A stretch of DNA of 64,000 nt from Plecoglossus altivelis (lineage: Eukaryota > Chordata > Actinopteri > Osmeriformes > Plecoglossidae): contig BROE01000017.1 in the NCBI GenBank assembly GCA_036571765.1, positions 8,683,075-8,747,074 on the forward strand. The letters are read 5' to 3'. The notes under the pieces are model-generated. The model was not told where the DNA came from. It was given only the letters and a program-made list of their open reading frames with translations, and made no database searches. Numbering within the stretch: the first letter of the stretch is position 1; every line of letters starts with the position of its first letter. Positions 50,257-61,899 of this stretch are shown piece by piece. Position numbers and translations under genes: made by a program.

Positions 50257-50535
50257 GTCTTGTGTGTGCGTGCGTGCGTGTCTGTGTGTCTTTTGTGCGT
50301 GCGTGCGTGCGTGTGTCTTTTGTGTGTGTGTGCGCGTGTGTGTCTTTTGTGTGTGCGTGCGTGTGAGTCTTGTGTGTGTGCATGTGTGTGCGCGCGTGCG
50401 TGTGTGTGAGTCTTTTGTGTGTGTGTGTGCGCACGTGTGTGTGCGCACGTGCGTGCGTGTGTGTGTTTGTGTGTGTGCATGTGTGTGTGTGTGCGCACGT
50501 GCATGCGTGCGTGTGTGTGTGTGCGTGCATGCAGA
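50257..50535. repeat. (TG)n/(CG)n alternating purine-pyrimidine tract
   Basis: GTGCGTGCGTGTGTCTTTTG blocks recur, with GCGCACGTGCGTGCGTG stretches further on. Alternating TG/CG over this length is a classic Z-DNA-prone sequence. Cys/Val/Arg frames are artefacts. Confidence 0.95.
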
Positions 50536-50941
50536 TGAAAGGCTGTGTCCATGGGAGCCAGTGTCCAGGCTGGAGTACTGCAGCTGTGTTTAAACAGCAG
50601 GATGAAGTGTCCATCACAGCACAATCCTCCACGTTTAAAGAATGAATGAACTTGATACGTTGTCTCCCCCCCTCCTCCATCCCCTTTTCTTTCTGTAAGC
50701 GTTCTAACAGGAGGAGAACATAGCCCAGAGGAGAGGCACTGGCGACAGGAAGGATGGCAGTTGATCCGAGCTGTTTGAAGTCTCGCCTTTTCAGAATAGA
50801 CAGACTTAGTTTTGAGGCTTGACCTTTCTCAGGTATTATTCAGCTATGTGGACCAAGTAGCCAAATCTAGGAAGCAGCCTCTGGCTTTTGTCTGTCAATG
50901 TCCTCAGCCTTTACAAGAAATCGACATGCAGGGAAGAGAGC
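50536..50941. other. ncam1 intron 1, unique sequence
   Basis: I see nothing that can be named. Confidence 0.4.
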
Positions 50942-51005
50942 GGTGTGTGTGTGTGTGTGTGTGTTTGGTGTGTGTTTGTGTGTGTGGTGTGTGTGTGTGT
51001 GCGCG
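50942..51005. repeat. (GT)n microsatellite
   Basis: GT runs with GGTGTG and TTTGTG interruptions, ending in GCGCGC. Confidence 0.95.
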
Positions 51006-51092
51006 CCGGAGAGCAGTAGCTCACTACTGGATCAACCTCATTAATCACTGACCTTTGTTTTACCCAAGTGTATTTGAGGGTGGAGTAGTGTG

Positions 51093-51110
51093 TGCGTGTG
51101 TGTCTGCGTG

Positions 51111-51176
<66 letters not shown>

Positions 51177-51190
51177 TGTCTCTCTCCTGC

Positions 51191-51222
<32 letters not shown>

Positions 51223-51262
51223 GCTTCTCTCTCTCTGTCTCTCTCTCTCTGTCTCTCTCCTG
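51093..51262. repeat. (CT)n tract
   Basis: CTCT with GTCTCT and CTGCCT interruptions. Confidence 0.95.
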
Positions 51263-51384
51263 CCTTCCTAATGACTACTCATCATAGACTGTTCTGAGGA
51301 GTGATGACAGGAATCTGTTTGCAGACGGTTCCTTGTCTGTCCTTCATGGTGATACAGTACTCCACACCGCAGTCACCAGAGACA

Positions 51385-51735
51385 CCGGTCATCAGGCCCT
51401 CCCCCCTGGTACCTGTACATTAGGCCTCTGCCTCCCCCCTCCCTCCCTCCTGGTACCTGTACATCAGGCCCCCCCTCCCTCCTGGTACATGTACATCAGG
51501 CTTCTCCTCCCACCCCTCCCCTCCCCTCGGTACCTGTACATCGCCTCCCCCCCCCCTTCCTCCTCCCTGGTACCTGTACATCAGCCCCCCCCCTCCCCAC
51601 TGGTACCTGTACATCAGGCCTCCCCCCCCCTTCCTCCTCCCTGGTACCTGTACATCAGCCCCCCTCCCCCCCTGGCTACCTGTACATCAGACCTCCCCCC
51701 TCCCTCCCACCCTGTACCTGTACATCAGGTAGCCC
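51385..51735. repeat. CTGGTACCTGTACATCAGGC minisatellite with C-rich linkers
   Basis: The core CTGGTACCTGTACATCAG repeats about ten times, separated by C/T-rich linkers of varying length. The core carries two adjacent 6-base palindromes, GGTACC and TGTACA. The last units are part of the 389-bp duplication that follows. Confidence 0.93.
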
Positions 51736-52447
51736 CTTGCAGCATGTTCTCCTCTCCTGACTGACCCGCCCTCGGTAACAGCTACACCAGCACAAACAGG
51801 ATGCAAACCGCCACGACGCCCACAGACGCCGCTGTCATCACAAAATAAAAGCGTTTGATGCGTCGAGCCTTGGGTACAGTCGCGGTTTCCAATGGCAACC
51901 CGGCAGCTGTCAAGTTGCGTGTCAAAAACTCCAGTCGCTGCTTTTATTTGCGTTTCCTTTGTTGCCGCCACGAAGAAATGTAGGTCGTTTACGGGGCTTT
52001 GTGCCCCTACAATCAAACAGATGACTGTACCTCAGCATCCACATTCAGACGTGTCAGACCCCTGGTACCTGTACATCAGACCTCCCCCCTCCCTCCCCCC
52101 TGGTACCTGTACATCAGGTAGCCCCTTGCAGCATGTTCTCCTCTCCTGACTGACCCGCCCTCGGTAACAGCTACACCAGCACAAACAGGATGCAAACCGC
52201 CACGACGCCCACAGACGCCGCTGTCATCACAAAATAAAAGCGTTTGATGCGTCGAGCCTTGGGTACAGTCGCGGTTTCCAATGGCAACCCGGCAGCTGTC
52301 AAGTTGCGTGTCAAAAACTCCAGTCGCTGCTTTTATTTGCGTTTCCTTTGTTGCCGCCACGAAGAAATGTAGGTCGTTTACGGGGCTTTGTGCCCCTACA
52401 ATCAAACAGATGACTGTACCTCAGCATCCACATTCAGACGTGTCAGA
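51677..52447. repeat. 389-bp tandem duplication, near-perfect
   Basis: Copy 1 runs from about 51677 to 52058 and copy 2 from about 52066 to 52447; matching bases are offset by 389. Outside the C-rich linker I see no difference between copies. The unit begins in a TGTACATCAG minisatellite core and continues into unique, CpG-containing sequence (for example GTTTGATGCGTCGAGCCTTG). A 109-codon minus-strand frame and a shorter + frame occur in each copy, but I recognise neither. Confidence 0.95.
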
Positions 52448-53172
52448 AAGTTTCTGTGATTAAGGTTGTCTTAAAGGGCGTGGCAGCGAGCTGGGGGCTG
52501 AACAAGGCTGTTGAGAACACGAGAAGTCGGAAACCAGAATTCAAATGAACCTCGTCTTGGTTGAAACCTTTTTCGCGGTGAACAGCGCTAACAGGCAGAA
52601 CACGCCTAAGCGTGTAACGTTATCGATTCCATGCATGTCCAAATGCTCTATCCTGTTTACTTTCTTTAATCCTCAGCCTTTAAAATATTCATTACGTTTA
52701 CTCGAGGAAGAAGGGAGATATTGGGTCTCGCAAGAGAAGTTCAAGAAAGCAGTAGTCTAGTGTGATTAAGCAAAATTGAAATGCTATAGATAGACGTGCA
52801 AATCCTTTCAGCCTTTGGAGAAAAAAAAGACTCTTTTAAGCCACAATAACAAGTGGACTTGAGTTGTAGCCTAAAAGGGAAGAACTAATAGACAAGCAGA
52901 ACAAGGCATCAGGAAACACCTCCGCGAATGACTCATGAATCCTATACGAGTTTACGAGTCCAAACCTAATTGGACAGGGAGGCTGGGGTATCCTAAGGGA
53001 GACGCACACAATCTCCCCTCTGCCGGAGGTGCCTCCCTATCCAGAACTCCCCCTCTGCACCACATCAGCTCACACCGAGTCGGGAAAACGTCTCCCAGCA
53101 TGAATAATTAAGTCATAAACGATAAATAATGAAGCAGGAAACCTGCCGGACCGTATGGAGGGTGGCCAGTCT
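52448..53172. other. ncam1 intron 1, unique sequence
   Basis: I see no gene or named repeat. Confidence 0.4.
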
Positions 53173-53333
53173 GGGACGGGGGGGAGATCTGGGGGAGAGA
53201 GACAGGGGGGAGAGAGACCGTGTGGTGTAGAGACCCGGGGGGAGAGAGACGGGGATGGGGGGAGAGACTAGGGGGAGAGAGAAACCAGGGGAGAGAGAGA
53301 CAGGGGTGAGGTGGGGGGAGAGAGAGATGAGGG
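53173..53333. repeat. GGGGGGAGAGAGAC purine tract
   Basis: GGGGGAGAGAGAC recurs about every 25-30 bases. Confidence 0.9.
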
Positions 53334-53383
53334 GAAGTGTCTCCAGGCCTGGTGGGAGAGACTGGTGGCGCCAAAGTGGCACC

Positions 53384-53571
53384 CTGCTGGGTGCCTGGGT
53401 GTGGTCAGCCCCAGCCTGGGTGCCTGGGTGTGGTCAGCCCTCTGCTGGGTGCCTGGGTGTGGTCAGCCCCAGGCTGGGTCTCTGGGTGTGGTCAGCCCCC
53501 CCGCTGGGTCCCTGGGTGTGGTCAGCCCCAGGCTGGGTCCCTGGGTGTGGCCAGCCCCAGGCTGCCAGGCT
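53384..53571. repeat. 29-bp minisatellite, about six units
   Basis: The unit is TGGGTGCCTGGGTGTGGTCA followed by GCCCCAGGC. Variants include GTCCC or GTCTC for GTGCC. Frames are artefacts. Confidence 0.93.
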
Positions 53572-53869
53572 AGCCACACCTCCAGGCGAAGCTTGCAGAT
53601 GGTCGGGAGGCGGGCTGTTCCCTTCAACCCTCCCTCAGGACCCAGCTCCCTGCTGTGCAAAGGGGGCGGAGTTTAGAAAGAGAGACATGTCTGGGCTAGA
53701 CTGAGGGACTCCCAGAGGGGTGATTTCCCTGCTTGGTCTCACCTGAGACACCCAGCCTGGCTGGCTGAGGGGGGTGGAGGTGACGAGGGGGTGGAGGTGA
53801 CGAGGTGGTGGAGGTGATTGAGGGTTAGGGAGGGGAGTGACTCTAAGCTAGAAGGTTTGAACGTAGAAG
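53572..53869. other. short unique stretch
   Basis: GGGGGTGGAGGTGACGAGG occurs nearly twice at about 53770-53810. Nothing else is seen. Confidence 0.4.
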
Positions 53870-53872
53870 ACG

Positions 53873-53906
<34 letters not shown>

Positions 53907-54022
53907 ACACACACAAGCACACACCCACACACAGTCTTTCAAGCATGCTGATATTCCTTATCGAGTTTTCATCAACAGTCTATCATTCTCTCTGTTCATC
54001 TCATTCCTTCTGCCTGTCTGAT

Positions 54023-54060
<38 letters not shown>

Positions 54061-54063
54061 GTA

Positions 54064-54100
<37 letters not shown>

Positions 54101-54112
54101 TCACACATACAC
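53870..54112. repeat. (CA)n microsatellites, two clusters
   Basis: CA runs at about 53873-53930 and 54035-54110, separated by unique sequence. Confidence 0.95.
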
Positions 54113-54379
54113 TACCCTGTCTGTGTCAATTTTGTATGCCTCATTTATTCATTGCAGGGTCATGAGCAACACCTGACAGCGAAAAAATGAAATGTATCCA
54201 TTAATTCCTTTACCTCATGTGTTAGTAGTGACTCATACTGGACACCCTTACGTCTGGAAGGTGGAATATCCTTCTGTTGTGTTTCTCTAAATATACTCTG
54301 TATACACACACCTACTTTAAATACCTGTCTCTTGTCATGGAGGTGGTATCTGCTCTTGGAATTGAACCCTGCTCGTACC

Positions 54380-54738
54380 TACAGAATGCTGCTCTATCTG
54401 AGACTGCTCTGGTACGTACAAAGTGCTGCTCTATCTGACAGACTGCTCTGGTATCTACAAAGTGCTGCTCTATCTGAGACTGCTCTGGTACCTACAGAGT
54501 GTTGCTCTATCTAACAGACTGCTCTGGTACCTATAGAGTGCTGCTCTATCTAACAGACTGCTCCGGTACGTACAGAGTGCTGCTCTATCTGACAGACTGC
54601 TCTGGTATCTATAGAGTGCTGCTCTATCTGACAGACTGCTCTGGTATCTATAGAGTGCTGCTCTATCTAACAGACTGCTCTGGTACGTACAGAGTGCTGC
54701 TCTATCTGACAGACTGCTCTGGTACGTACAGAGTGCTG
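54380..54738. repeat. 39-bp minisatellite, about nine units
   Basis: The unit is GTGCTGCTCTATCTGACAG with ACTGCTCTGGTACGTACAGA. Two left units lack the ACAG section. Thirty-nine is a multiple of three, so + and - frames show 13-residue repeats; these are artefacts. Confidence 0.95.
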
Positions 54739-54765
54739 CCATCTTGCTAAAATAAACAAAGCCAA

Positions 54766-55215
54766 CATTTACACACCTCACCTCACTACACACACACCTC
54801 ACTACACAGACACACACACACCTCACTACACACCTCACCTCACTACACACACACACACACCTCACTACACAGACACCTCACTACACAGACACACACCTCA
54901 CTACACAGACACCTCACTACACAGACACACACACACCTCACTACACACACACCTCACTACACAGACACACACACACCTCACTACACACCTCACCTCACTA
55001 CACAGACACACACACACCTCACTACACAGACACACACACACCTCACTACACACCTCACCTCACTACACACACACACACCTCACTACACAGACACACACAC
55101 ACCTCACTACACACACACACACACCTCACTACACAGACACACACACACCTCACTACACAGACACACACACCTCACTACACAGACACACACCTCACTACAC
55201 AGACACACACCTCAT
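54766..55215. repeat. CTCACTACACAGACACACAC array
   Basis: CCTCACTACACA alternates with CA-rich spacers of variable length for about 450 bases. Confidence 0.95.
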
Positions 55216-55282
55216 CAGACAATAGGCTTGATAATATCAGGTGTTCCTGCCTGTCCCCATAGGGACCCCTTGCCCTAGTCCT

Positions 55283-55343
<61 letters not shown>
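55283..55343. repeat. (CA)n microsatellite, about 30 repeats
   Basis: Uninterrupted CA run. Confidence 0.97.
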
Positions 55344-55344
<1 letters not shown>

Positions 55345-55939
55345 CCCCACCTTCTGCCTCCTGTAGGAAATGGCACCAAGGATAGCAGAAAATGTGTCAA
55401 GGTTAGCGAGTGGAAATGGTGAATTCCAGAGAGATTAATCTAGCAGTCTTCTCTCTTTGTCCCAGTGTAAACCATAAATCACCAGTTGGAAGATGATATG
55501 AATCACACTAGTCTCATTCCTTTTTTTTTTTCCTTTCTTCCTTTTAATGAAAGTGTGAATCATCATAGTTTGTCTCTTTGTCTGGGTGCAGATTAGGGAA
55601 AGTAGTTGTCATGAGGAAGAGCTTGACTTCTCAAAGTGATGAAAAATCAAATTCCCGACTGTTTGGGGTAAAAAATAAGAATTAAAATATGCTTTGACCC
55701 ACTCATTTGTATTTTGATTTGTTCATGATTGTGGTGTTGTGTGAAATTACCTTAATTGAGAGCAGCACTTGGAGGACGTCAGTGTGATAGAAAAGATTGT
55801 TGCTCTACTCAGAAGGAAACACAACTACCAATAGTAGCTTCATTTATTGGTAGCATAGCGATTCTCACCAATGACTGGACACAAAGCCGCTTCTAGCTGT
55901 GTCTTCTAATCAGTAGGAGGTTCTGTCTCTGTTGGTTGT
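55344..55939. other. ncam1 intron 1, unique sequence
   Basis: I see nothing that can be named. Confidence 0.4.
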
Positions 55940-56242
55940 GTTTGTGCACTTGTGTAAGAAGGTCTGGACTGTGACTGCACAGTTGTGTTAGTGTGTAAGA
56001 AGGTCTGGACTGTGACTGCACAATTAGTGCACGTGTGTAAGAGGTCTGGACTGTGACTGCACAGTTGTGTTAGTGTGTAAGAGGTTTGGACTGTGACTGC
56101 ACAGTTTGTGCACGTGTGTAAGAGGTCTGCGTTGTGACTGCACAGTTAGTGCACGTGTGTAGTGTGTAAGAGGTCTGTGTTGTGACTGCACAGTTTTTGC
56201 ACGTGTGTAAGAGAAGGCCTGTGCTGTGACTGCACAGTTGTG
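55940..56242. repeat. minisatellite of about 40-46 bp, seven units
   Basis: Each unit contains TAAGAGGTCTGGACTGTGAC and TGCACAGTT, followed by GTGTTAGTGTG or AGTGCACGTGTG. Units alternate loosely between these two spacers. Confidence 0.93.
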
Positions 56243-56340
56243 TTTCCAGTTAACCCCTCTGGGCTTGGGGGGGAACGAACAGCACTTTGACGGGGGAGCA
56301 GGGGGGCATCAGGAGCAGATGGATGGGGTTTGGTCGCCAC

Positions 56341-56346
56341 CCCCCC

Positions 56347-56410
<64 letters not shown>

Positions 56411-56420
56411 CACACACACG
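56341..56420. repeat. C9 run followed by (CA)n
   Basis: A C-run leads into CA repeats with AAACAC and ATACAC breaks. Confidence 0.95.
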
Positions 56421-58369
56421 TTGTGTTTTTGTTAAGTGACAACTGTTAAAAAATTAAATCATGATTGTGAAAGAGACTGAGAAGAGTTGGATACGACTAT
56501 CCAACTGTAGTCATATACGATTCTATCAAGTTACTTCCATTTGAAAATAACTTTTAAGACATCTTTTTTTTATAACTGTGTTTTGAGCGAATCTACTATT
56601 CTCCATTTCAAAATAACGTTTACAAAACGCTACTAAAGGAATCAAATGTTTTGAAAACAGAGGTTATGAATATTTCAACTGATGTTCTTTGTGTTGCAAG
56701 TTGTATTTTAGTTCCCAAGAGAAGCGTACTGTGTTGATAAAGTCGACTGAAGTGAGATGTTCTTAAAACTCTCCATATTTGAACTGAAGCCCTGAAAGCC
56801 TTCTTTAGCATCTCACAGCCATTATGTTGCTTTGACTCCTTGAGTCCTCACTCCAGTTATTCCCACTAAACTGCTCCAGTGATTATTGAAAAAACAAACA
56901 GGCTTGTGTCCATCTTGGTCCAACAGGACCCCTAACATAGATATATATTACATAGACATTTCACGCCTGTTATTCCTTTTCATGGCTTGATGTCCTTTAG
57001 ACCTTTTGGGCATATGTGGGACTGGTAGACTTTCACCCTAAGAACAGTAACCTCATTATCTTGCTCCGAGAATGAAAATGCCAGTCTAGTTTTTCCAGCT
57101 CTCAAAGCAGAAATAATGCTGAATAGTATTTCTTTATCTTGTGTCTTTTGACTGATGTTGACGTTGGAACGCTTCCCCTCTCTCTCACTAACACAATCTC
57201 CTCAACTTCGACATTTTAAACGACTTTCTTAATGCTAGTTTACCAAGCAACAACCACACCCTTACACTTCCACAATGTTCATGGGCAATCTGATAGATTT
57301 TATTGATTAAAGTTGTATCCGTTTATCTACGGATTCTCTGCCTTCCCGCTGCCCAGCTAACGCCTCCGTGAGACTTTCTCCACAAGCGAAACACTTCAGC
57401 GCCTGTGTGAGAATAGTTGGTTTTGTTCTTGAGCTGAAAAGAGGAGAGAAGAAAGAATCAGGGGAGTTTGTTTGTCCAAGACCTGCGAAAGCACACAGAG
57501 TTGATATTGAAAAACGTCACTTAGCAAAGTTTACCTCCTTCGTTTGCACAACGGTCGGACTGCAACCCGAAACCTTTGGGGCAGTTGGTGGTCTTGGACA
57601 TAGAAACATTCAGACGTGGGGTTACGGCAGGGGTTCCTACATACTCCACACACAAGGGGAAGTTTGGCTTCTCATCCAAGTATTGACTGCAAGAGTTGAG
57701 TTTCTCTTCGGAATTCACCCAAGGTGTATTTATGCAGCTCTGCTGGCTAACAAATGTTACCGTCTCTCCCTATATAGTCTTGGGCCTCCTTGACGCCTTG
57801 ATTAAAGTAGTTTGTTTGCTTTTCTTCACTGTGTCGTTCATGTAGGCTGGCTTCTATGTGAACTTTAACCCGCAAGCGAGTGAGTTATTTTCCCGAGACG
57901 GTAGATAGTTAGTTTTAATTAACTGCCGGGCTATTTATTACCGAGCATTACACTCGTTGCAATGGTAAAAGCGAGTATTTTCGGAGTCCCCGATCGTTAC
58001 AACGTCTTATATGAGGTTGGGAATATATCCGAAAACACGTCCACATTATGTAGTGTCATCTTAGACTCGTGTCTGGAGGTTGAATTCTTAATTCATAAAC
58101 CTGAAAGCAGGTTAATGAAAACCTAAGACCGCAGTTCTATACTGCAGCCTTGAAACGCAGACAAGCTTGAACAACCTGCGCAGAATGCTAATGTAGATCC
58201 GATAGAGGACTAAAGGCGATGCTGTCGCCTATACCTGTCAAACATGCTGCTCTCCTGCCCCTTGTTAAAACAGAAGCTCTCCTCTCTCTCTCTCTGTGTC
58301 TCACTGCTTATCTCACGGTTCACATTTCCGCGTCGAAGCAAGTAGGAGATTAGCTTTGACCCTTCCTGT

Positions 58370-58404
<35 letters not shown>

Positions 58405-59949
58405 GCATGTACAGTTGTAGCATTGAAGGCGTGTGGACATAGGGATGTCTTTGAGTCGTGTGGCCACAATGGGACTATTGAAAACATCCATGGGTGTCCA
58501 GAGCAATCTCTTCGCAGCTGTCGCCCCGAATCTCTGGTGTTTGCCAGGAGAAAGTCCGACTATAGACCTCCCTGCCCTCATTTCCTCTCTTTGCTCCAAT
58601 ATCTGTCTCAAAAGCCTTAAAAGATATTTCTCCGTCACCCCAGTTCGCTCCTCCATCCCCACTGTTTCTTAGACCTGCTATAATCAGCACCAGTTTTGAC
58701 AAAGTACCTGCGATGTCGGAAAGATACGAAAAACAAAACCGACTGAATGTTCTATCTCACTCTTGTTTGTTACTGCGTATTGGAGCGCAGCTAGTTTAAA
58801 TTTGGATTGATTCCCTAAATTTAGGACCTGCCAGCGATAATTATTCATGCTCAAAGTGAAATGCCTTCAGCGCAATAACGAAAGAAATGGCGAGTTCCAT
58901 TGACTGGTATTTTGGCCGTAGCTTTGCTTCATGAATATTCTCTGTCTTATTGCCTTCAGTGCGCATTTCTCTGTTGCGGTTGTCATGCGACTATATGCGA
59001 ATGAGATTTACCGTCAACATTGGCTACCATAGCAATAATATGACAGGAAAAAATGAACAGCGAGTCTACACATAGAATATGTTAGGCTACATGTTGGCCT
59101 TTTTAAATGTCGAAGACTACATGTTTGAGATTTTTGCTTTCCAAATGTCTGTTCTGTTTCACAAGAACATGATTTAATCGTCGGTTGAAGCATGATTTTG
59201 AGTTGAGTGCGTATTAGATGAAACGTTGCAGGCAACACCTGCATCGTTGTAAAGAAAAAAAATCCCCTTATGAGACTCAACAGCAATCGATTTCTCTTTC
59301 ACCCGTCTCTAAAGAGAGGGCGAACGGGAAGAATTGATTCAGTAGACTGAAATCAAATGTTGGAGCTGGCAAATGAAAAAATAATAGATAAATAGTTTTT
59401 TTTTAAACTATTGATCCATTTGAGTGATTTTCTTGTATTGAGTAGCTGATTAGTATGTTGGCCATAATCAGATTTCATTTTTGCGGCAGTACGGACAGAA
59501 CCGTTCAGATCCATTTGGTCATCTGCCTGGATTGAGGAATAGGCCATCTTGTTCATTGTTACGAAACAGCGGTGAATTTATTATCATCCATACATTATTC
59601 AGATGTGTACTTTAAATATTAATCTATTCTACATGCATTAATTTGTCATAAAGAAAGCGATGAGTGGTTCTGGAAAGCTCTTTAGAACCAAACTGGGAAT
59701 GTCAAGTAACATGAGGTGCCGAAAGGAGGATCCCTTTAAGGGTCCGTGTTTTATAATTCACGTTAAGGATGTCGAGTCTCTTACCGTCGACCTGATAGGC
59801 CAGTCTGCTGAGTAGCTCAAAAATAGCCTAGAAACAGAGAGGCTGTATTATTCAATAGTTTCTCAGTTTGTCTGCTGCAAACAACCATCCTGCAAACCTG
59901 CTCTCCCCACTCAGGAGAAGCTGACTGTGATTGATGGCACCCCTTCGAC
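56421..59949. other. ncam1 intron 1, longest repeat-poor stretch
   Basis: About 3.5 kb of mostly unique sequence with one (GT)n run at about 58371-58401. A 141-codon frame at 57368-57793 has no domain I recognise and is of chance length. The block at 58810-58960 is listed as a candidate conserved element. Ncam1 exon 2 is not visible here. Confidence 0.4.
58810..58960. promoter_or_regulatory. candidate intronic conserved noncoding element
   Basis: Repeat-free block with GCGATAATTATTCATGC and CTTCATGAATATTCTCTG, typical of AT-core developmental enhancers. Function is inference. Confidence 0.25.
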
Positions 59950-60385
59950 TGGGGAGGGGCTTTGTCCTGGGGAGGGGAAGTGGAGGAGAAGGGAGGTGGA
60001 GAAGAGGGGAGGTGGAGAAGAGGGGAGGGGAGGTGGAGAAGGCAGGGGAGCGAGGTGAGAGTAGGTGGAGGAGAGGGGGAGGTGAGAGGAGAGCGAGGTG
60101 GAGCGCGGGAGAGGAGAGAGAAGGGAGGGCTGAGGTGGTGGAGTGCAAGAGAGGAGAGAAGGGAGGGGTGGTGGAGTTTGGGAGAGGAGGGAGGGTGTGC
60201 AGGAGAGGAGGGAGGGGGTGGAGTGCAGGAGAGGAGAGAGAAGGGAGGGCTGAGGTGGTGGAGTGCAGGAGAGGAGAGAAGGGAGGGGGTGGTGGAGTTC
60301 GGGAGAGGAGGGAGGGTGTGCAGGAGAGGAGGGAGGGGGTGGAGGAGGTGGAGTGCAGGAGAGGAGAGAGAAGGGAGGGGGTGGA
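59950..60385. repeat. purine-rich array with 120-bp higher-order unit
   Basis: AAGGGAGGGCTGAGGTGGTG followed by GAGTGCA occurs at 60121 and again at 60241, exactly 120 bases apart. The intervening GGAGAGGAGGGAGGGTGTGC also repeats at this spacing. The left part is simpler GGAGGTGGAGAAGAGGGGA. Gly/Glu/Arg frames are artefacts. Confidence 0.93.
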
Positions 60386-60666
60386 GGAGTCTATCTAAAC
60401 CTTCTGGGCCTGTCGCTGCAGGTCAGTATGACCCGAGTTAGTTCTGCAGGAACCAGCTACCAGGGTGAACTCCTTACCCCTGCCTCCCGGGGCGCCGTGG
60501 CAACGCTGTTTTTGTCCATGGTAACAGGAAGCTCTCTGGAGGGTATCAATAGCATGTCCACCTGTCTTTGATGCAGATTCATGCACTCACATGCTTTTAA
60601 ACAAGAAATGACCTGAAGAATGTCACCTTAGGACACCATCGCTGTGCTGTCAGGGCTTATAACAAC
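60386..60666. other. short unique stretch
   Basis: A CTGCAG followed by an open frame to about 60571 was examined as a possible exon, but it does not resemble the NCAM first Ig domain. Confidence 0.35.
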
Positions 60667-61140
60667 TTCTCTCTCTCGCTTGCTCTCCCCCCCCCCTGTC
60701 TGCTGCCTGCAGGTACAGAGCAGCTTATTTCTCTCTCTCTCTCTTTCTCCCCCTTACTCTCTTTCTCCCTCGCTCTCCTCCCCCTCCGCTCTCTCCCCCC
60801 CGCTCTCTCTCCCCCTCGCCTCTTTCTCTCCTCCCTCCTCTTTTCTCCCCCTCACTCTTCTTCCCCTCCCTCTCTTCTCCCCTCACTCTCTTTCTCCCCC
60901 ACTCTCTTTTTTCTACCCCTCACTCTTTCTTCTTACCCCTCCTCTCTTCCCCCCCTCCTCACTCCTCTTTCTCCCTCAACTCTCTTTCCCCCCCTACTCT
61001 CTTTCCCTCCCCCTCACTTTCTTCTCTCTCCCTCCTCCTCTCTGCTTTTCACGCCCCTCCCTCTTGCTTTCCCTCCTCCCCCCTCCCTCCCTCCCTCCTC
61101 CCTCCCTCCCTCCCTCCCTTCCTCCCTCCTCCCTGTGGGA
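60667..61140. repeat. CT/CCCC polypyrimidine tract
   Basis: CTCTCTTTCTCCCCC-type sequence ending in CCTCCCTCCCTCCCTCC. Frames are artefacts. Confidence 0.95.
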
Positions 61141-61899
61141 GTCTTTCTCACAGCCTTCCCAGCGCCCTAACCTTGCAGTAAACACTTGTGTGATCCATAC
61201 GCATGGCCCCAGCCCCCCCGTCCCCTCCCACAGCGAGGTGACCAGATGAACAACTCTGAAGTATGTCAACGCAAGCAAAAAACCCTTTTCACTTGGTTTT
61301 CTTTTTTTTAAAACTCCCACCATGGGGGGGGAGGACGTTATTTATGGTGTTTGAGATTGATCTTCGTACCTCGTAAGTGGAGTGTGACTCCGGACCATAG
61401 CTTCTGGTGTTGAGTGTGAGTTTCTCTCAGTTCATTGGCTTGTAGTGAGCTGGTTGTAAAGTTTGTCATTCAAAGTGTGTTCACAACTTATTGGCCTTGT
61501 CCAAAGCTGGGGTGTTCAGTTTCAGCTCACCTCAGCACAAGTTCTTCAGTCTAACTGCAAGAAATGCCAAGCACTTCTCAAGGTCGTGCTCTTGGTATTA
61601 AAACACCCCCTGCCCTCTTCTTCTTCTTAGGTTTTGGGAGAGAGAGACAGTGTCGAGACAGGAAGGCAGTGAAGGAGAGAGAGAGCAGTGTGAGAGATGT
61701 CACGCAAGGGCGTCCAGAGGAAGCAATAGGGAGGACTGGAAGACATGGGAGTGGTAGACAGGAGGCGTGACAGTGGCGCAATCGGCCACGGCAGTGCAGA
61801 TCCCCATGAGGAGAACGGGGACTCCAAGGAGTGCTGGGGACAGGGAAGACAGAGGGCAGGAAGGTACTTAGAAGACAGGGGGTGGACAAACATGTGAGT
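61141..61899. other. ncam1 intron 1, mostly unique sequence
   Basis: Short GA-rich run at about 61635-61690. Nothing else is seen. Confidence 0.4.

Noticed and set aside
51687..52405. Pair of identical 109-codon minus-strand frames as a duplicated gene
   Set aside because: Identity follows from the 389-bp DNA duplication; the frame has no known domain and starts within a repeat core.
57368..57793. 141-codon + frame in repeat-poor intron
   Set aside because: No domain, no convincing splice sites and a length compatible with chance; kept only as unique sequence.
60412..60571. Possible ncam1 exon 2 after CTGCAG
   Set aside because: The translated sequence bears no resemblance to the NCAM first Ig domain, which should begin with a LQVDIVPSQG-like segment.
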